DNA of 64,000 bases from Polyangiaceae bacterium (GTDB lineage Bacteria > Myxococcota_A > Polyangia > Polyangiales > Polyangiaceae). Both the position numbers and the translations under genes were made by a program. The stretch is taken from NCBI GenBank assembly GCA_016719945.1, contig JADJYE010000016.1, positions 1 through 64,000 on the forward strand, given 5' to 3'. Numbering within the stretch: the stretch's first letter is position 1; every line of letters begins with the position of its first letter. The notes below the pieces were generated by a model. It saw only the letters and a program-made list of their open reading frames with translations. It did no database searches and was not told the origin of the DNA. Positions 16,125 through 24,584 of the stretch are shown in pieces.

Positions 16125-17818
16125 GGCTTCTTCTTGTAGGGGTTCTGTTCGTCGATCTCGACCGACGGCTGCGGAGGCTTCTTGCCCGTCGGCTCGTCCG
16201 GCGGAGGCGGCGGCTTCGAGGGAGCGGCCGTCTCGGTCGGCGTGGGCTTCGCGGGCCTCACGTACGGTCGACCGCTGAGCGGCGTGAGCTCGACGGTGAG
16301 GGTGATGTCCTTGTCGAAGGTGAGCGTGCGACGCTCGGTCTTGTGACCCTCGAGCTCGACGTCGAGCTTGTGCAGGCTGCCGTCCTTCGGCAGCGTCGCC
16401 GTGAACGGGTTGCCATCGACGGTGCCCCCGTCGAGCTTCGCCTTCGCGCCTTCGGGGTAGCTGATCGACACCTTGATCTTGTCGGTCGCGGGCGAGGCGG
16501 TCGAGCCGGCCGGGGCCGCCTGCGTCGCGTGGCCAAGCTGCTGCGTCGGCGCGGGCCCGACCTCCGCAGCGGCCGCGCCATCAGCGCTCGCGGGCTTCCC
16601 GCCGCCCTTGTTCACGTAGACGACGATGCCGAGGGCGGTGAGCGCGAGGATGCTGCCGATGAACAGCGCAGAGAGCAGCGAGCGGTTCTTGGGCTGAGGG
16701 TGCGGGACCGCCTGCGAGACGGCGGTGATGTGCATCTGACCGGTCGGCGGCGCCTCGCTGTTGTGGCGCACTGGCAGGACCACCCTGGCGAGCGAGTCGC
16801 TCGTGGCCTTGAGGCTCGCCGGTACCAGCTCGAGGTTGATGGGCTCGGCGACCTGATCGATGTTGCGGACCTGCTCCTCGATCGTGTCGCGGATTCGCGC
16901 CCGTTCCTCGGCGAAGGCGCCGGTCACGATCGCGGCGACCTCCTTCGGGCCCACGCGAAAATCCGAGTTCTGCAGCGTGCGCTCGAGGACATCCTGGAAC
17001 TCGCGCGCGCTCTGGAAGCGATCTTCGCGGCGGGGCGCCATCGCCTTGTCGCAGATGGCCGCGAGCTCGTCGGGCAGGTCGGGCACGACCTCGCGGATCG
17101 GCGGATCTTGGCCGGCCATGCGGCGGGCGAGGACGCTCAGCTCGTCCTCCTTGGTGACCATGCGCCGGCCCGCGAGCGCCTCCCACAACATCACGCCGAC
17201 CGTGAACAGGTCGGCGCGCTGATCGACCGGCTCGCAGCGGGCCTGCTCGGGCGCGATGTAGCTGATCTTGCCCTTCAGCATGCCCTCTTGGGTGCGCGAC
17301 GACGCGCCCGCCGCCTTGGCGATGCCGAAGTCGACGAGCTTGACCTGGCCCTCGTAGGTGACGAACACGTTCTGCGGGCTGACGTCGCGGTGGACCACGT
17401 TGAGCGGCGAGCCGTCGAAGTCGGCGAGCTTGTGCGCGTGCTCGAGCCCGCCGAGCACGTCGGCGAGCATGCGCAGGTGGAGCTCGAGCGAGATGTTCTT
17501 GCGGCCGACGCGCCTGAAGATCGCGTTGAGCGGCTGACCCTCGAGGTACTCCATCGCGATGAAGGTCCGGTCGCCGTCGCTGCCGACCTCGTACGTCTGC
17601 ACGATGTTGGGGTGATTGAGCCGCGCGGCGATGCGCGCCTCATCGAGGAACATCGCCAAGAACTCGGGATCGGTCGCCAGCTCTTCGCGCAGCTCCTTCA
17701 CGACGAGGAGCTTGTTGAAGCCGTGCGGTCCCTGGCTCATCGTGAGGAGCACGCGCGCCATGCCGCCTTGGCCGAGCTTCGCGAGCACGCGGTACTTGCC
17801 GATGCGCTCGCCCTTCAT
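16121..17818 (-). CDS. Ser/Thr protein kinase with C-terminal PEGA domain
   Basis: 565-residue Pkn-type kinase. The start at 17818 gives a normal N-terminus (MKGERIGKYRVLAKLGQGGM); the frame runs on upstream but that part is antisense-like. Motifs: GQGGMA, VVKEL, HRDVSPQN (Ser in place of the second Lys, common in this clade), DFGIAK, IAPEQ. One transmembrane helix lies near 377-400. The outer part ends in a PEGA domain (SISYPEGAKAKLDGGTVDGN, about 440-510) and a Pro/Lys tail. It overlaps both neighbours by 4 nt. PEGA domains are thought to bind envelope structures, so this is a candidate transmembrane sensor kinase; the target is unknown. Confidence 0.92.
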   Translation of the reverse strand: MKGERIGKYRVLAKLGQGGMARVLLTMSQGPHGFNKLLVVKELREELATDPEFLAMFLDEARIAARLNHPNIVQTYEVGSDGDRTFIAMEYLEGQPLNAIFRRVGRKNISLELHLRMLADVLGGLEHAHKLADFDGSPLNVVHRDVSPQNVFVTYEGQVKLVDFGIAKAAGASSRTQEGMLKGKISYIAPEQARCEPVDQRADLFTVGVMLWEALAGRRMVTKEDELSVLARRMAGQDPPIREVVPDLPDELAAICDKAMAPRREDRFQSAREFQDVLERTLQNSDFRVGPKEVAAIVTGAFAEERARIRDTIEEQVRNIDQVAEPINLELVPASLKATSDSLARVVLPVRHNSEAPPTGQMHITAVSQAVPHPQPKNRSLLSALFIGSILALTALGIVVYVNKGGGKPASADGAAAAEVGPAPTQQLGHATQAAPAGSTASPATDKIKVSISYPEGAKAKLDGGTVDGNPFTATLPKDGSLHKLDVELEGHKTERRTLTFDKDITLTVELTPLSGRPYVRPAKPTPTETAAPSKPPPPPDEPTGKKPPQPSVEIDEQNPYKKKP

Positions 17819-18732
17819 AGCTCGGTCGGCCCCATGGGCACGTAGCTGATGTGGGCCGCGCGGACGAAGAAGGTGCTCTCGCCGATGATCCGCCCGGTCT
17901 CGGCGATGGTCGCCTGCACCGTGAGGTTGCCGAGCGGAATGTTCACGAAGCCACCTGCGCCCTGAGCGTCGGTCTCGGTCGCGTCGGGATCGGGGAACGA
18001 GCCGATGAAGTGGAACGGGATCATCTGATCGTCGCCTTCGCTCGTCGTGAAGCGAACGCCCGCGGCGCGCTCGTCGGCGCAGTCGTGCGAGAGGAGGATC
18101 GTGACGCCTCGCGCCAGATCGACCGTGACCCCTGCGCTGCTGGCGAGCGCCAGGAACGTGGTCTGGTCGACGAACCGGATCACCTTCTGCGAAGGAGGGA
18201 TCACCACCGGACGCTGGAAGAACACGAGCGTGCCCATCGCGTCGTCGGCCGTGAACTCCATGAAGCCCTGGAAGTCGGAGGCCAGATCGAACTGCACGAT
18301 GCCGTCGACGTCGGGCACCAGCGTCAGCTCGGGCGTCGCGCACGCCGCGTCGAGCGACTGACACACCTTGAGCGAGGCGTTCGTCGGCGGGTCGCCGTTC
18401 GTCGCCTTCTCGAAGCGGTACTCGTGCGCGATCATGTCCCCGGGATCGGGGGCCTGGTAGCCCTCGATGCACGCGAAGTTCTCCGGCAGCGGTGGGTCGC
18501 CCCCAGCGCCGCCCGTGCCCTCCCCGCCTTGGCCGTTGCCGCCGGTGCCGCCCGCGACGCAGACCTTGTCGGCGCTGCACGTCGCGTCGGTCAGGCCGAG
18601 CGCGGCGCAGTCTTCGTTCGTCTCACACTGCTCGCGATCGAGATCGAAGGCGAGCGAGCAGCCGCCGATCGAGAAGATCGCGAGAGCGGCCCAGGCGAGG
18701 GCCGCCGACGCAAGGAGCGATGGACGCGCCAC
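17815..18732 (-). CDS. hypothetical lipoprotein with Cys pairs and Gly linker
   Basis: Unrecognised 305-residue lipoprotein. Read from GTG at 18732, which gives a signal peptide ending in IGGC. The mature part starts with an EGF-like Cys-rich piece (REQCETNEDCAALGL, CSADKVCVAGG), then a Gly/Glu linker, then a beta-rich domain of about 220 residues. Similar N-terminal Cys blocks occur on many myxobacterial surface lipoproteins. First gene of the kinase operon: its stop overlaps the kinase start by 4 nt (ATGA), so it may be the extracellular input or a co-regulated surface component (inference). The promoter should lie in the 235-nt gap before the divergent sigma-factor gene. Confidence 0.75.
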   Translation of the reverse strand: MARPSLLASAALAWAALAIFSIGGCSLAFDLDREQCETNEDCAALGLTDATCSADKVCVAGGTGGNGQGGEGTGGAGGDPPLPENFACIEGYQAPDPGDMIAHEYRFEKATNGDPPTNASLKVCQSLDAACATPELTLVPDVDGIVQFDLASDFQGFMEFTADDAMGTLVFFQRPVVIPPSQKVIRFVDQTTFLALASSAGVTVDLARGVTILLSHDCADERAAGVRFTTSEGDDQMIPFHFIGSFPDPDATETDAQGAGGFVNIPLGNLTVQATIAETGRIIGESTFFVRAAHISYVPMGPTEL

Positions 18733-18967
18733 GGTTCTTGCAGCGTAACTTTTCCGATCCAACAGGTCCAGCGGACGACCCGATCGCCGAGCAGCGTATG
18801 ACGCACCCTGAACGGGGGCCTCCGATCCCGGCGGGCGAGGGCTCGAAGCACCATCCTGACGGGGCGGAACCTGGCCTTTGACGCGCGCCGCGGGCGCCGC
18901 GGTGGAAAGAAGGGCGTGGGGGCACGTTTTATCGGTGCAGCCTCCCCCAAGGACTCCAGAGCTCACG

Positions 18968-19630
18968 ATGACGTCCCCCCTGCACCCGCTCTTGGCGGCC
19001 CACCTCGAGCGCCACGCGCGCAAGCTATTCCGCATCGCTTGCGGCTTCGGTCGCGAGCGTGACGCCGACGACCTCATTCAAACCCTGTACACCCGCTGGT
19101 GGCGGAGGATGACCGAGGAGCCCGGCTGGACCCCCCCCGAGTCGAGCGCCGAGCTGTTCGTGTGCGTCCGCCGGGCGGTCATCGACAACGTCGCCAAGGA
19201 GCAGCGGCAGCGCGCCCACCTCGTCCACGTCGACGATCCATCCCCCTGGGGCGCATCGGTGGAGGAGTCCCTCTTCGCCTTCGAACGCCTCGAGTGGATC
19301 CTGGCTCACCTGCCCGAGGGGCTGGCCGACGCGCTCAAGGCGAGCTTGGCAGCGGGGCGCGACGACGACGCGACGGTCGCGCGAGAGCTCGGGCTCACCA
19401 CCGGCACCTTCACCGCGCGCTTGTTCAAGGCGCGGCGAGCCGCCGAGGAGCTCGCGAGCTTCTACGAGCTGTTGCCGCTCGAGCTCGCGGAGCTCGCCGC
19501 GACCCTCAGGTTCAGCGGCAAGTCGCGCTCGCGGGTCGCAGAGGAGCGCGGCCTGGCGCTGAGCGAGGTCTCCGCGCGCTGGCAGGAGGCGCTCGAGCTG
19601 CTCGGCGTGCGCGGGCGGGTGGCGTCGTGA
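18968..19630 (+). CDS. ECF-like RNA polymerase sigma factor with C-terminal extension
   Basis: 220 residues. Region 2 is visible in LFRIACGFGRERDADDLIQT and the following YTRWWRR; region 4 in DDDATVARELGLTTGTFTAR with FKARRAAEELA. Unlike standard ECF factors, about 50 residues follow region 4 and contain a second HTH-like segment (RSRVAEERGLALSEVSARWQ). It lacks the usual zinc-binding partner motifs downstream. Start chosen at 18968, just after the AT-richer leader; an upstream in-frame start at 18878 adds nothing conserved. It overlaps the next gene by 4 nt (GTGA). Directs transcription of an unknown regulon, perhaps including the neighbouring operon. Confidence 0.8.
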   Translation: MTSPLHPLLAAHLERHARKLFRIACGFGRERDADDLIQTLYTRWWRRMTEEPGWTPPESSAELFVCVRRAVIDNVAKEQRQRAHLVHVDDPSPWGASVEESLFAFERLEWILAHLPEGLADALKASLAAGRDDDATVARELGLTTGTFTARLFKARRAAEELASFYELLPLELAELAATLRFSGKSRSRVAEERGLALSEVSARWQEALELLGVRGRVAS

Positions 19631-20610
19631 CTTCGCGCCGGAGCTCGCGCCAGGGTCTGCGGAGGCACCTGGTGCTCGTGCGCGGGGGGCTCGATGACTC
19701 GGCCGCCGAGTGGTCCTCGTTCTGTGATCGCATCGGTTGGAGCCGCGGCGACGAGCCGATGCCCGCAGACTTTGTCGCACGGGTACGACAGCGAGTCGCG
19801 CTCGCGCGGCCGGAGAGTGGCGCAGACCCCTCGAGCGCGAGCGCCGTCGCCGCGCGGGCTGGCTTCGACTCGCACGCCGAACCCGAGCTGCTCGCCAGGC
19901 CTGCGGCTCGCCGCTCGGGCGCGCGTGGCGTTTTCGTCGCGCTCGCGTGCGCCGCGGCGGTGGCCGCCTCGTGGGCCGCGGGCGCCGCGGGGCTCGGCCG
20001 CTCCGCGATCGTTGAGCAGAGCGGCGCGCCAGCGTCGCTCGTGCCGGCGCCTCCGGCGATGGCCCCGCCGTCGTCTTCCCCCCCGGCCCCATCGACGCCG
20101 GCGCCGCGTGCGCCGATGGACGCCCCTTCCCCGAGCAGCCTGCCGGCGCCGTCGAGCGCACCGAGCGAGCCGGCGCCAGGGATCGCGGCGCTGATGCGCG
20201 CGGCGCCCAGGCCGCGCCCGCGCCCGGAGGCGCGCGCGATCGCCCGCCTCGAAACGCCTCGCGGCTCGACCAACCCCGAGCCGCGTCGCGAAGACGGCGC
20301 GTCCCCGCCCGCTGCAGACGCGTCCGAGGCGCTCGCGACCACCCCGCCCGAGCCGCTCGAGCTCGCCGCGCTCGCGGCTGGACCACGCGAGGCGTCGTTG
20401 ATCGGCGCCGAGCCGAGCCAGGCGCCGTGGCAGGACGCGCCGGCGGTGTCGCTCGCCCGCGCGGCAGACCGAGGCCCGAGCTGGTCGCTGTCTCCCGAGG
20501 CCCGACGCGCGTTCGGCGCGAGCCTCTCGCCGTCGCTTCAGCCGGAAGGCCTCCCCAGCGTCGGCGTGATGGCGCAGCTCGATGTGGGTCGCGCGATCGG
20601 CGCGCTCTGA
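19627..20610 (+). CDS. candidate membrane anti-sigma factor, Ala/Pro-rich
   Basis: 327 residues from a GTG that overlaps the sigma-factor stop. The N-terminal cytoplasmic part of about 95 residues (VLVRGGLDDSAAEWSSFCDR, PADFVARVRQRVALARP) is followed by one membrane helix (GVFVALACAAAVAASWAAGA) and a long Pro/Ala/Ser-rich outer region. Position, topology and coupling fit an anti-sigma factor; the HxxxCxxC motif of zinc anti-sigma factors is absent, and sequence alone does not prove the role. The Pro-rich tail might span the cell wall or be a protease-sensitive sensor. Alternative: an unrelated envelope protein. Confidence 0.6.
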   Translation: MTSRRSSRQGLRRHLVLVRGGLDDSAAEWSSFCDRIGWSRGDEPMPADFVARVRQRVALARPESGADPSSASAVAARAGFDSHAEPELLARPAARRSGARGVFVALACAAAVAASWAAGAAGLGRSAIVEQSGAPASLVPAPPAMAPPSSSPPAPSTPAPRAPMDAPSPSSLPAPSSAPSEPAPGIAALMRAAPRPRPRPEARAIARLETPRGSTNPEPRREDGASPPAADASEALATTPPEPLELAALAAGPREASLIGAEPSQAPWQDAPAVSLARAADRGPSWSLSPEARRAFGASLSPSLQPEGLPSVGVMAQLDVGRAIGAL

Positions 20611-20643
20611 TCGTTCGCTTTTTTCAACCGAACAGGAGTCATC

Positions 20644-21415
20644 ATGACCAAGGCGTGGGCCGCGGCGGATCGCCGCGACGGATGGGTTCGTTCATTCCTC
20701 GGAGCGGCGCTGGGGCTCGGCTCGTTGCTCGCCACCGCCGGCTGCAGCAGCGCGCCCGAGGTCTATGGAACGCGCGCGCGGTTCTCCCCTGCCTTCCAGG
20801 GCTACGTCATGGCCCCGGAGGGTGGCAGCGACGACCCCGCCGAGCACGACGCCGTGCTGCTGCTCAGGGATCCGCTCACGGGGAACAAGCTGCGCTGCCG
20901 CGCGGACGTCGTCGAGTGGCGAGAGCTGCACGAAGATCTCGCGACGGACCGGGTGCACGACGACAACGTCGACCTCGCGGTCGCCGTGACGACCGGTGTC
21001 GTGTTCGGGCCGCTGTTGGCCGCGGAGCCGGTTCGGGGGCCTCATCCTCGCGGAGGCCTTCGTGACCGCCGAGCAGCTGTCGGAGATGTTTCGCTCCGAC
21101 GACGCGCGCGAGCTGCTCGCAGCCGGCGTGGTGCTGCATCGCAGGGGCCGCTTCGCGCAAGCGAGCCAGGTCCTCGAGCGGGCGCTCGCCAAGGACCCCG
21201 CCGTGGGGACCCATGACAAGGCCTACCTCTACCTGGGCCTGTCCTACGTCGAGCAAGACAAGCGTGATCGCGCGCGGCTCGCGCTCTTGATGTTCGTCGA
21301 GCGCGCCGCTGTACGCGACGTCACCGCGTACCGCACCGCGGCGGCGGCGCTGAAGAAGCTCGGGGTCAGCGGGACGAAATGCGCGTCGACCGAGCCGGTG
21401 GAGCTGCGCTGGTGA
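20644..21415 (+). CDS. TPR-containing lipoprotein, frameshifted
   Basis: Begins with a signal peptide ending in LLATAGC; the ribosome site AGGAG lies before the ATG. The first frame covers a domain of about 110 residues and stops making sense near 21033-21039. One extra G in the run CGGGGGCC breaks it: without it the product continues PVRGLILAEAFVTAEQLSEMF into a TPR region (DDARELLAAGVVLHRRGRF, AYLYLGLSYVEQDKRDRARL). About 256 residues in total. Third gene after the sigma and anti-sigma candidates and 33 nt downstream, so probably part of that unit. Sequence error or real mutation cannot be told apart here. Confidence 0.7.
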
Positions 21416-21448
21416 GCGGCTCGCCGGCGAGGGACGCGCCCTTGCTGT

Positions 21449-22100
21449 CTACGAACCGTGCGCGGCGCGGAGCGCCTTCTTCGTGTCCTCGTCCAGCTTG
21501 CCGGTCGCAGGCAGGCCGCGCTCCGACTGGAAGGCCTTGAGCGCGGCGATCAGGGCCTCGCCCTCGACCGCGTCCTGGTTCTCTCCGCCGATCTTCCCCG
21601 GGCGGTAGTAGCCGAGGTGCATGAGCCGCTTCTTGAGGCCCGAGATCGTGTCGAGCGGGTCGAGGTCCCCCACCCGCACGCGCAGGGTGCGGTTCTTCCG
21701 CGTCAGGATGATCTCCACCTCGCGCACGTACACGTCCACCTGCGACTTGATCCAGCCCTGCTCGTCGGACTCGCCGAGGATGGGCTCCGGGCCCAGCCCG
21801 AGGATGGCGTACGGCTCCTTCGGCAACGGCTCGCCGCCCACCTGGAGGCGCACCTCGAGCGGCTTCTTCGGGATGACCGCGGCGTAGCGGTTCGTGCTCC
21901 CGGCCGTGATGGACAGGCGCCGGTGCTCGGGGTTGGTCGGCAGCCACAGGAGATCGCCCGGGTGCAGCGTGTCCCGATCGGGGCGCTTCTCCTTGAGGGC
22001 CTTGTTCTTGGGGTGATTCCAGACGGCGTCTGCTTCGGAAGCCCATCATGTGAGCGAGCTTCGTCAGGTAGTCGCCTTGTCGAACGACGTACGGGCGCAT
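21449..22100 (-). CDS. LysM / peptidoglycan-binding protein of VgrG island, frameshifted
   Basis: The N-terminus is a LysM-type module (RPYVVRQGDYLTKLAHMMGF); the C-terminus is a peptidoglycan-binding domain 1 (DTISGLKKRLMHLGYYRPGK, EGEALIAALKAFQSERGL). The two are in different frames: one extra base near 22036 (TTCCGAAG on the coding strand); removing it gives GFEADAVWNHPKNKAL, the normal LysM continuation. About 216 residues. Proteins of this layout commonly follow vgrG genes and are thought to help the secretion spike or its cargo engage the cell wall. It starts 3 nt after the vgrG stop, so it belongs to the same transcript. Convergent with the TPR lipoprotein gene. Confidence 0.75.
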
Positions 22101-22103
22101 CGG

Positions 22104-24581
22104 TCAGGCCTCCTTGGGCTTGTCGACGTCGGGGAAGTAGATCTGGGCTGACCCCTCGAGCTCGAGCTCCGCCTCGCCGTTGTCGTCGAGGACACCGGCT
22201 CGCTCGCCGTCGGACGCGACGATGACGAAGCGCCGGCGGCGCGCGGGGGCTCCGCTCTCGTCGACCAGCTGGATCCGCGTGAGCGGCTTGGGCTTGGCGA
22301 CGACGGCGGCCTCGTCGACCACACAGTTGAGCTTCACGCGGTTACCGCCGAGGTCGGCGTCGTTGAACAGCAGCAGGCTCGAGCTCTTGCCCATCGCGTG
22401 GAAGCGCTCGCCCTTCATGACGATGCCGTCCTTCGACACGACGGTGACGCGCTCCTCGGCGCCCGCCTCGATCTTGTCGCCGCTCAAGGTGATGCGCGGC
22501 GAGAAGATCTCGATCGCCTTCGGCCCGAGGCGAATCGAGCTCTCGCCGCACCTGAGCACGATGCCCTTCTCCGCGATGAGCTCGGTGGTCTTGCTGGCGT
22601 AGCCGGCGAGCGTGCCCTCGACGTGGAGCGACGCGCTGGTGGGGCTCGCGTCCTCGCCGACGATGACCGCGGAGTGACCCCGGATCTTGTGGATCGCGTC
22701 GTTGTGCACGAACGTCTCGTGGGCCGCGAGGTCGTCGCGCTTCGTGCCCTCGACGCGCACGTTCTCGTCGCCGCTCACGCGGCGGTCCGAGCTGCCTCGG
22801 ACGGCGTCGATCTCGTCGCCGAGCACCTGCGTCGTCTTCTGCAGGGTGATGAGCGTCGTCTGCCCGCCCACCACGGTGAGGGTGTGCGTGCCTGCGACGT
22901 TCTCCGTGAGCTGACCGGAGACGCGCACGTTGGCGTTGCCGCCGACGGTCACGTCGTGATCTTTGCCGACCTCGAGGTCGTAGTTGCGCTGCGCCTTGAG
23001 CAGCACGACCTCCTTGCCCTTGTCGTCGTCGAAGCTGAGCTCGCTGCCTCCTTCGCCGCCGGGCGTGCTGGCGGTGCGGAAGCCGCTCTTGTGTCGCTGC
23101 GTCGGCAGGCCGAAGGGCTGCGGGTTGGTGCCGTTGTAGACGGTGCCGATCACCAGCGGCCGATCGGGATCGCCGTCGAGGAAGGTGATCACGACCTCGG
23201 AGCCCACGCGCGGCAAGAACTGCGCGCCGTACCCGGCGCCGGCCCAGGCCTGGGCGACGCGGATCCAGCACGACGATCGCTCGTCGCTGCGGCCCTCGAG
23301 ATCCCAGTGGAACTGCACCTTCACGCGACCGTTCGAGTCGGTGAACGCCTCACCCTCGCCCCCGCCGACGACGACCGCCGTCTGGTTGCCGTGCTGCACC
23401 CTGCGCGCGACGGCGGGCGGCATGCGCAGCGCGGTCTCGATCGCGGCAGCTTCGAACTCGTTGCGGTAGACGGGGGCCTCGGGGTCGCCGCCGAACTCCG
23501 GCGTGTGGCCCTCGTGGCGAACTGCCACCACCACCCAGTCCCGGTTGAGCGCGTCGAGCACGTGACCGTCGAGCACGAACGCGTGGCCTGGCAAGAGCTT
23601 GCGTGAGCGGCTGGTGCCCGCGATGCCGATCCCCTCGGCGCGGAGCGCCTCGAGCATGCGCGTCGCCTGCTCCTCGCGCTTCGCGGACGTCTGGTCGGCC
23701 TCGTGCTCGGTCTCGTGGCCGAAGCGGTAGACGCCCATGCGCTCGGCGCCCAGATCGCCGGCCACGCCCTTCGGGTCGGGCGTGAGCTCGACCGAGCGGA
23801 GCGGCAGCTTCGGGTGGCGGAAGTCGAAGTCGCCGATGCGGGCGGCGGTGGGCAGGATCTTCCGGCGCACGGCCACCTCGGTGACGTCACCCTCCTCGAT
23901 CTCGAAGTGGCCGGACCGAACGGTGAGCTTCTTGTGTCGCCCGGGGATGGCCCGATACAGCGCCTCGTCGGAGAAGATCACCTCCTCGGCGTTCGCGTCG
24001 GGATCCTGGCGGAAGTAGAAGAAGATGCCCTCGCGCGAGAGGATGCGCCGCAAGAAGTCGAGATCGGTCTCGTGGTACTGGGTGAGGTACGTGCGGGGCG
24101 TGTAGCGGCCGACGAGCTCGAACTTGTGGGGGATGCGCCACTCGCGGAGCAGCTTCGCCACCACGCCGGGGACCGTCTCGTCCTGGAAGATGCGGCTGTG
24201 CTCGCGCATGCCGAGCAGGCTGAGCCTCGACGTGAGCCTCATCTTCACGCGGACCGTGTCCGCCGCGAGCGAGCGGAGCACCTCGTACGACGTCACGATG
24301 CCGTGAACGGCGCGCGGCACGTCCGTGGAGTCCATCATCATGAGCGTGCCCGGGTGACCGAGCAGCATCTCTTCGAGCGTGGTGAGCGGATCGATGTCGC
24401 TCGGGGCGGCGACCTCGACCTCCATCTCGTAGGGGGTGTTGACGCGCTCTTCACCGCGGAAGCGGACCACGCGCAGGCGCGCCTCGACGCGGCCCTTGGA
24501 CAGGAAGTGGTACAAATCGAGCTTGTTCGTGGCGAGGACCTTGCCGCCAAGCTCGAGCGAATCGAGTGCTTTGATCGTCAT
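22104..24581 (-). CDS. vgrG: type VI secretion spike protein VgrG
   Basis: 825-residue trimeric spike of the type VI system. The N-terminal gp27-like part includes YEMEVEVAAP and GIFFYFRQDP, typical of VgrG. The gp5 OB-fold lies near 400-490 (SNGRVKVQFHWDLEGR, WAGAGYGAQFLPRVGSEVVI, DRPLVIGTVYNG), followed by a long beta-helix needle of repeated short strands (DHDVTVGGNANVRVSG). The last 70 or so residues form an extra beta domain (LTRIQLVDESGAP, GVLDDNGEAELELEG), which in other VgrGs docks cargo. It sits between a 959-residue unknown and a LysM protein, 3 nt from each. No other T6SS structural genes are in the window: an orphan vgrG island. Confidence 0.95.
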   Translation of the reverse strand: MTIKALDSLELGGKVLATNKLDLYHFLSKGRVEARLRVVRFRGEERVNTPYEMEVEVAAPSDIDPLTTLEEMLLGHPGTLMMMDSTDVPRAVHGIVTSYEVLRSLAADTVRVKMRLTSRLSLLGMREHSRIFQDETVPGVVAKLLREWRIPHKFELVGRYTPRTYLTQYHETDLDFLRRILSREGIFFYFRQDPDANAEEVIFSDEALYRAIPGRHKKLTVRSGHFEIEEGDVTEVAVRRKILPTAARIGDFDFRHPKLPLRSVELTPDPKGVAGDLGAERMGVYRFGHETEHEADQTSAKREEQATRMLEALRAEGIGIAGTSRSRKLLPGHAFVLDGHVLDALNRDWVVVAVRHEGHTPEFGGDPEAPVYRNEFEAAAIETALRMPPAVARRVQHGNQTAVVVGGGEGEAFTDSNGRVKVQFHWDLEGRSDERSSCWIRVAQAWAGAGYGAQFLPRVGSEVVITFLDGDPDRPLVIGTVYNGTNPQPFGLPTQRHKSGFRTASTPGGEGGSELSFDDDKGKEVVLLKAQRNYDLEVGKDHDVTVGGNANVRVSGQLTENVAGTHTLTVVGGQTTLITLQKTTQVLGDEIDAVRGSSDRRVSGDENVRVEGTKRDDLAAHETFVHNDAIHKIRGHSAVIVGEDASPTSASLHVEGTLAGYASKTTELIAEKGIVLRCGESSIRLGPKAIEIFSPRITLSGDKIEAGAEERVTVVSKDGIVMKGERFHAMGKSSSLLLFNDADLGGNRVKLNCVVDEAAVVAKPKPLTRIQLVDESGAPARRRRFVIVASDGERAGVLDDNGEAELELEGSAQIYFPDVDKPKEA

Positions 24582-24584
24582 CGG

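Noticed and set aside
18733..18967. ECF autoregulated promoter in the gap before the sigma factor
   Set aside because: A GGAACC is present near 18867 but no matching -10 at proper spacing could be supported.
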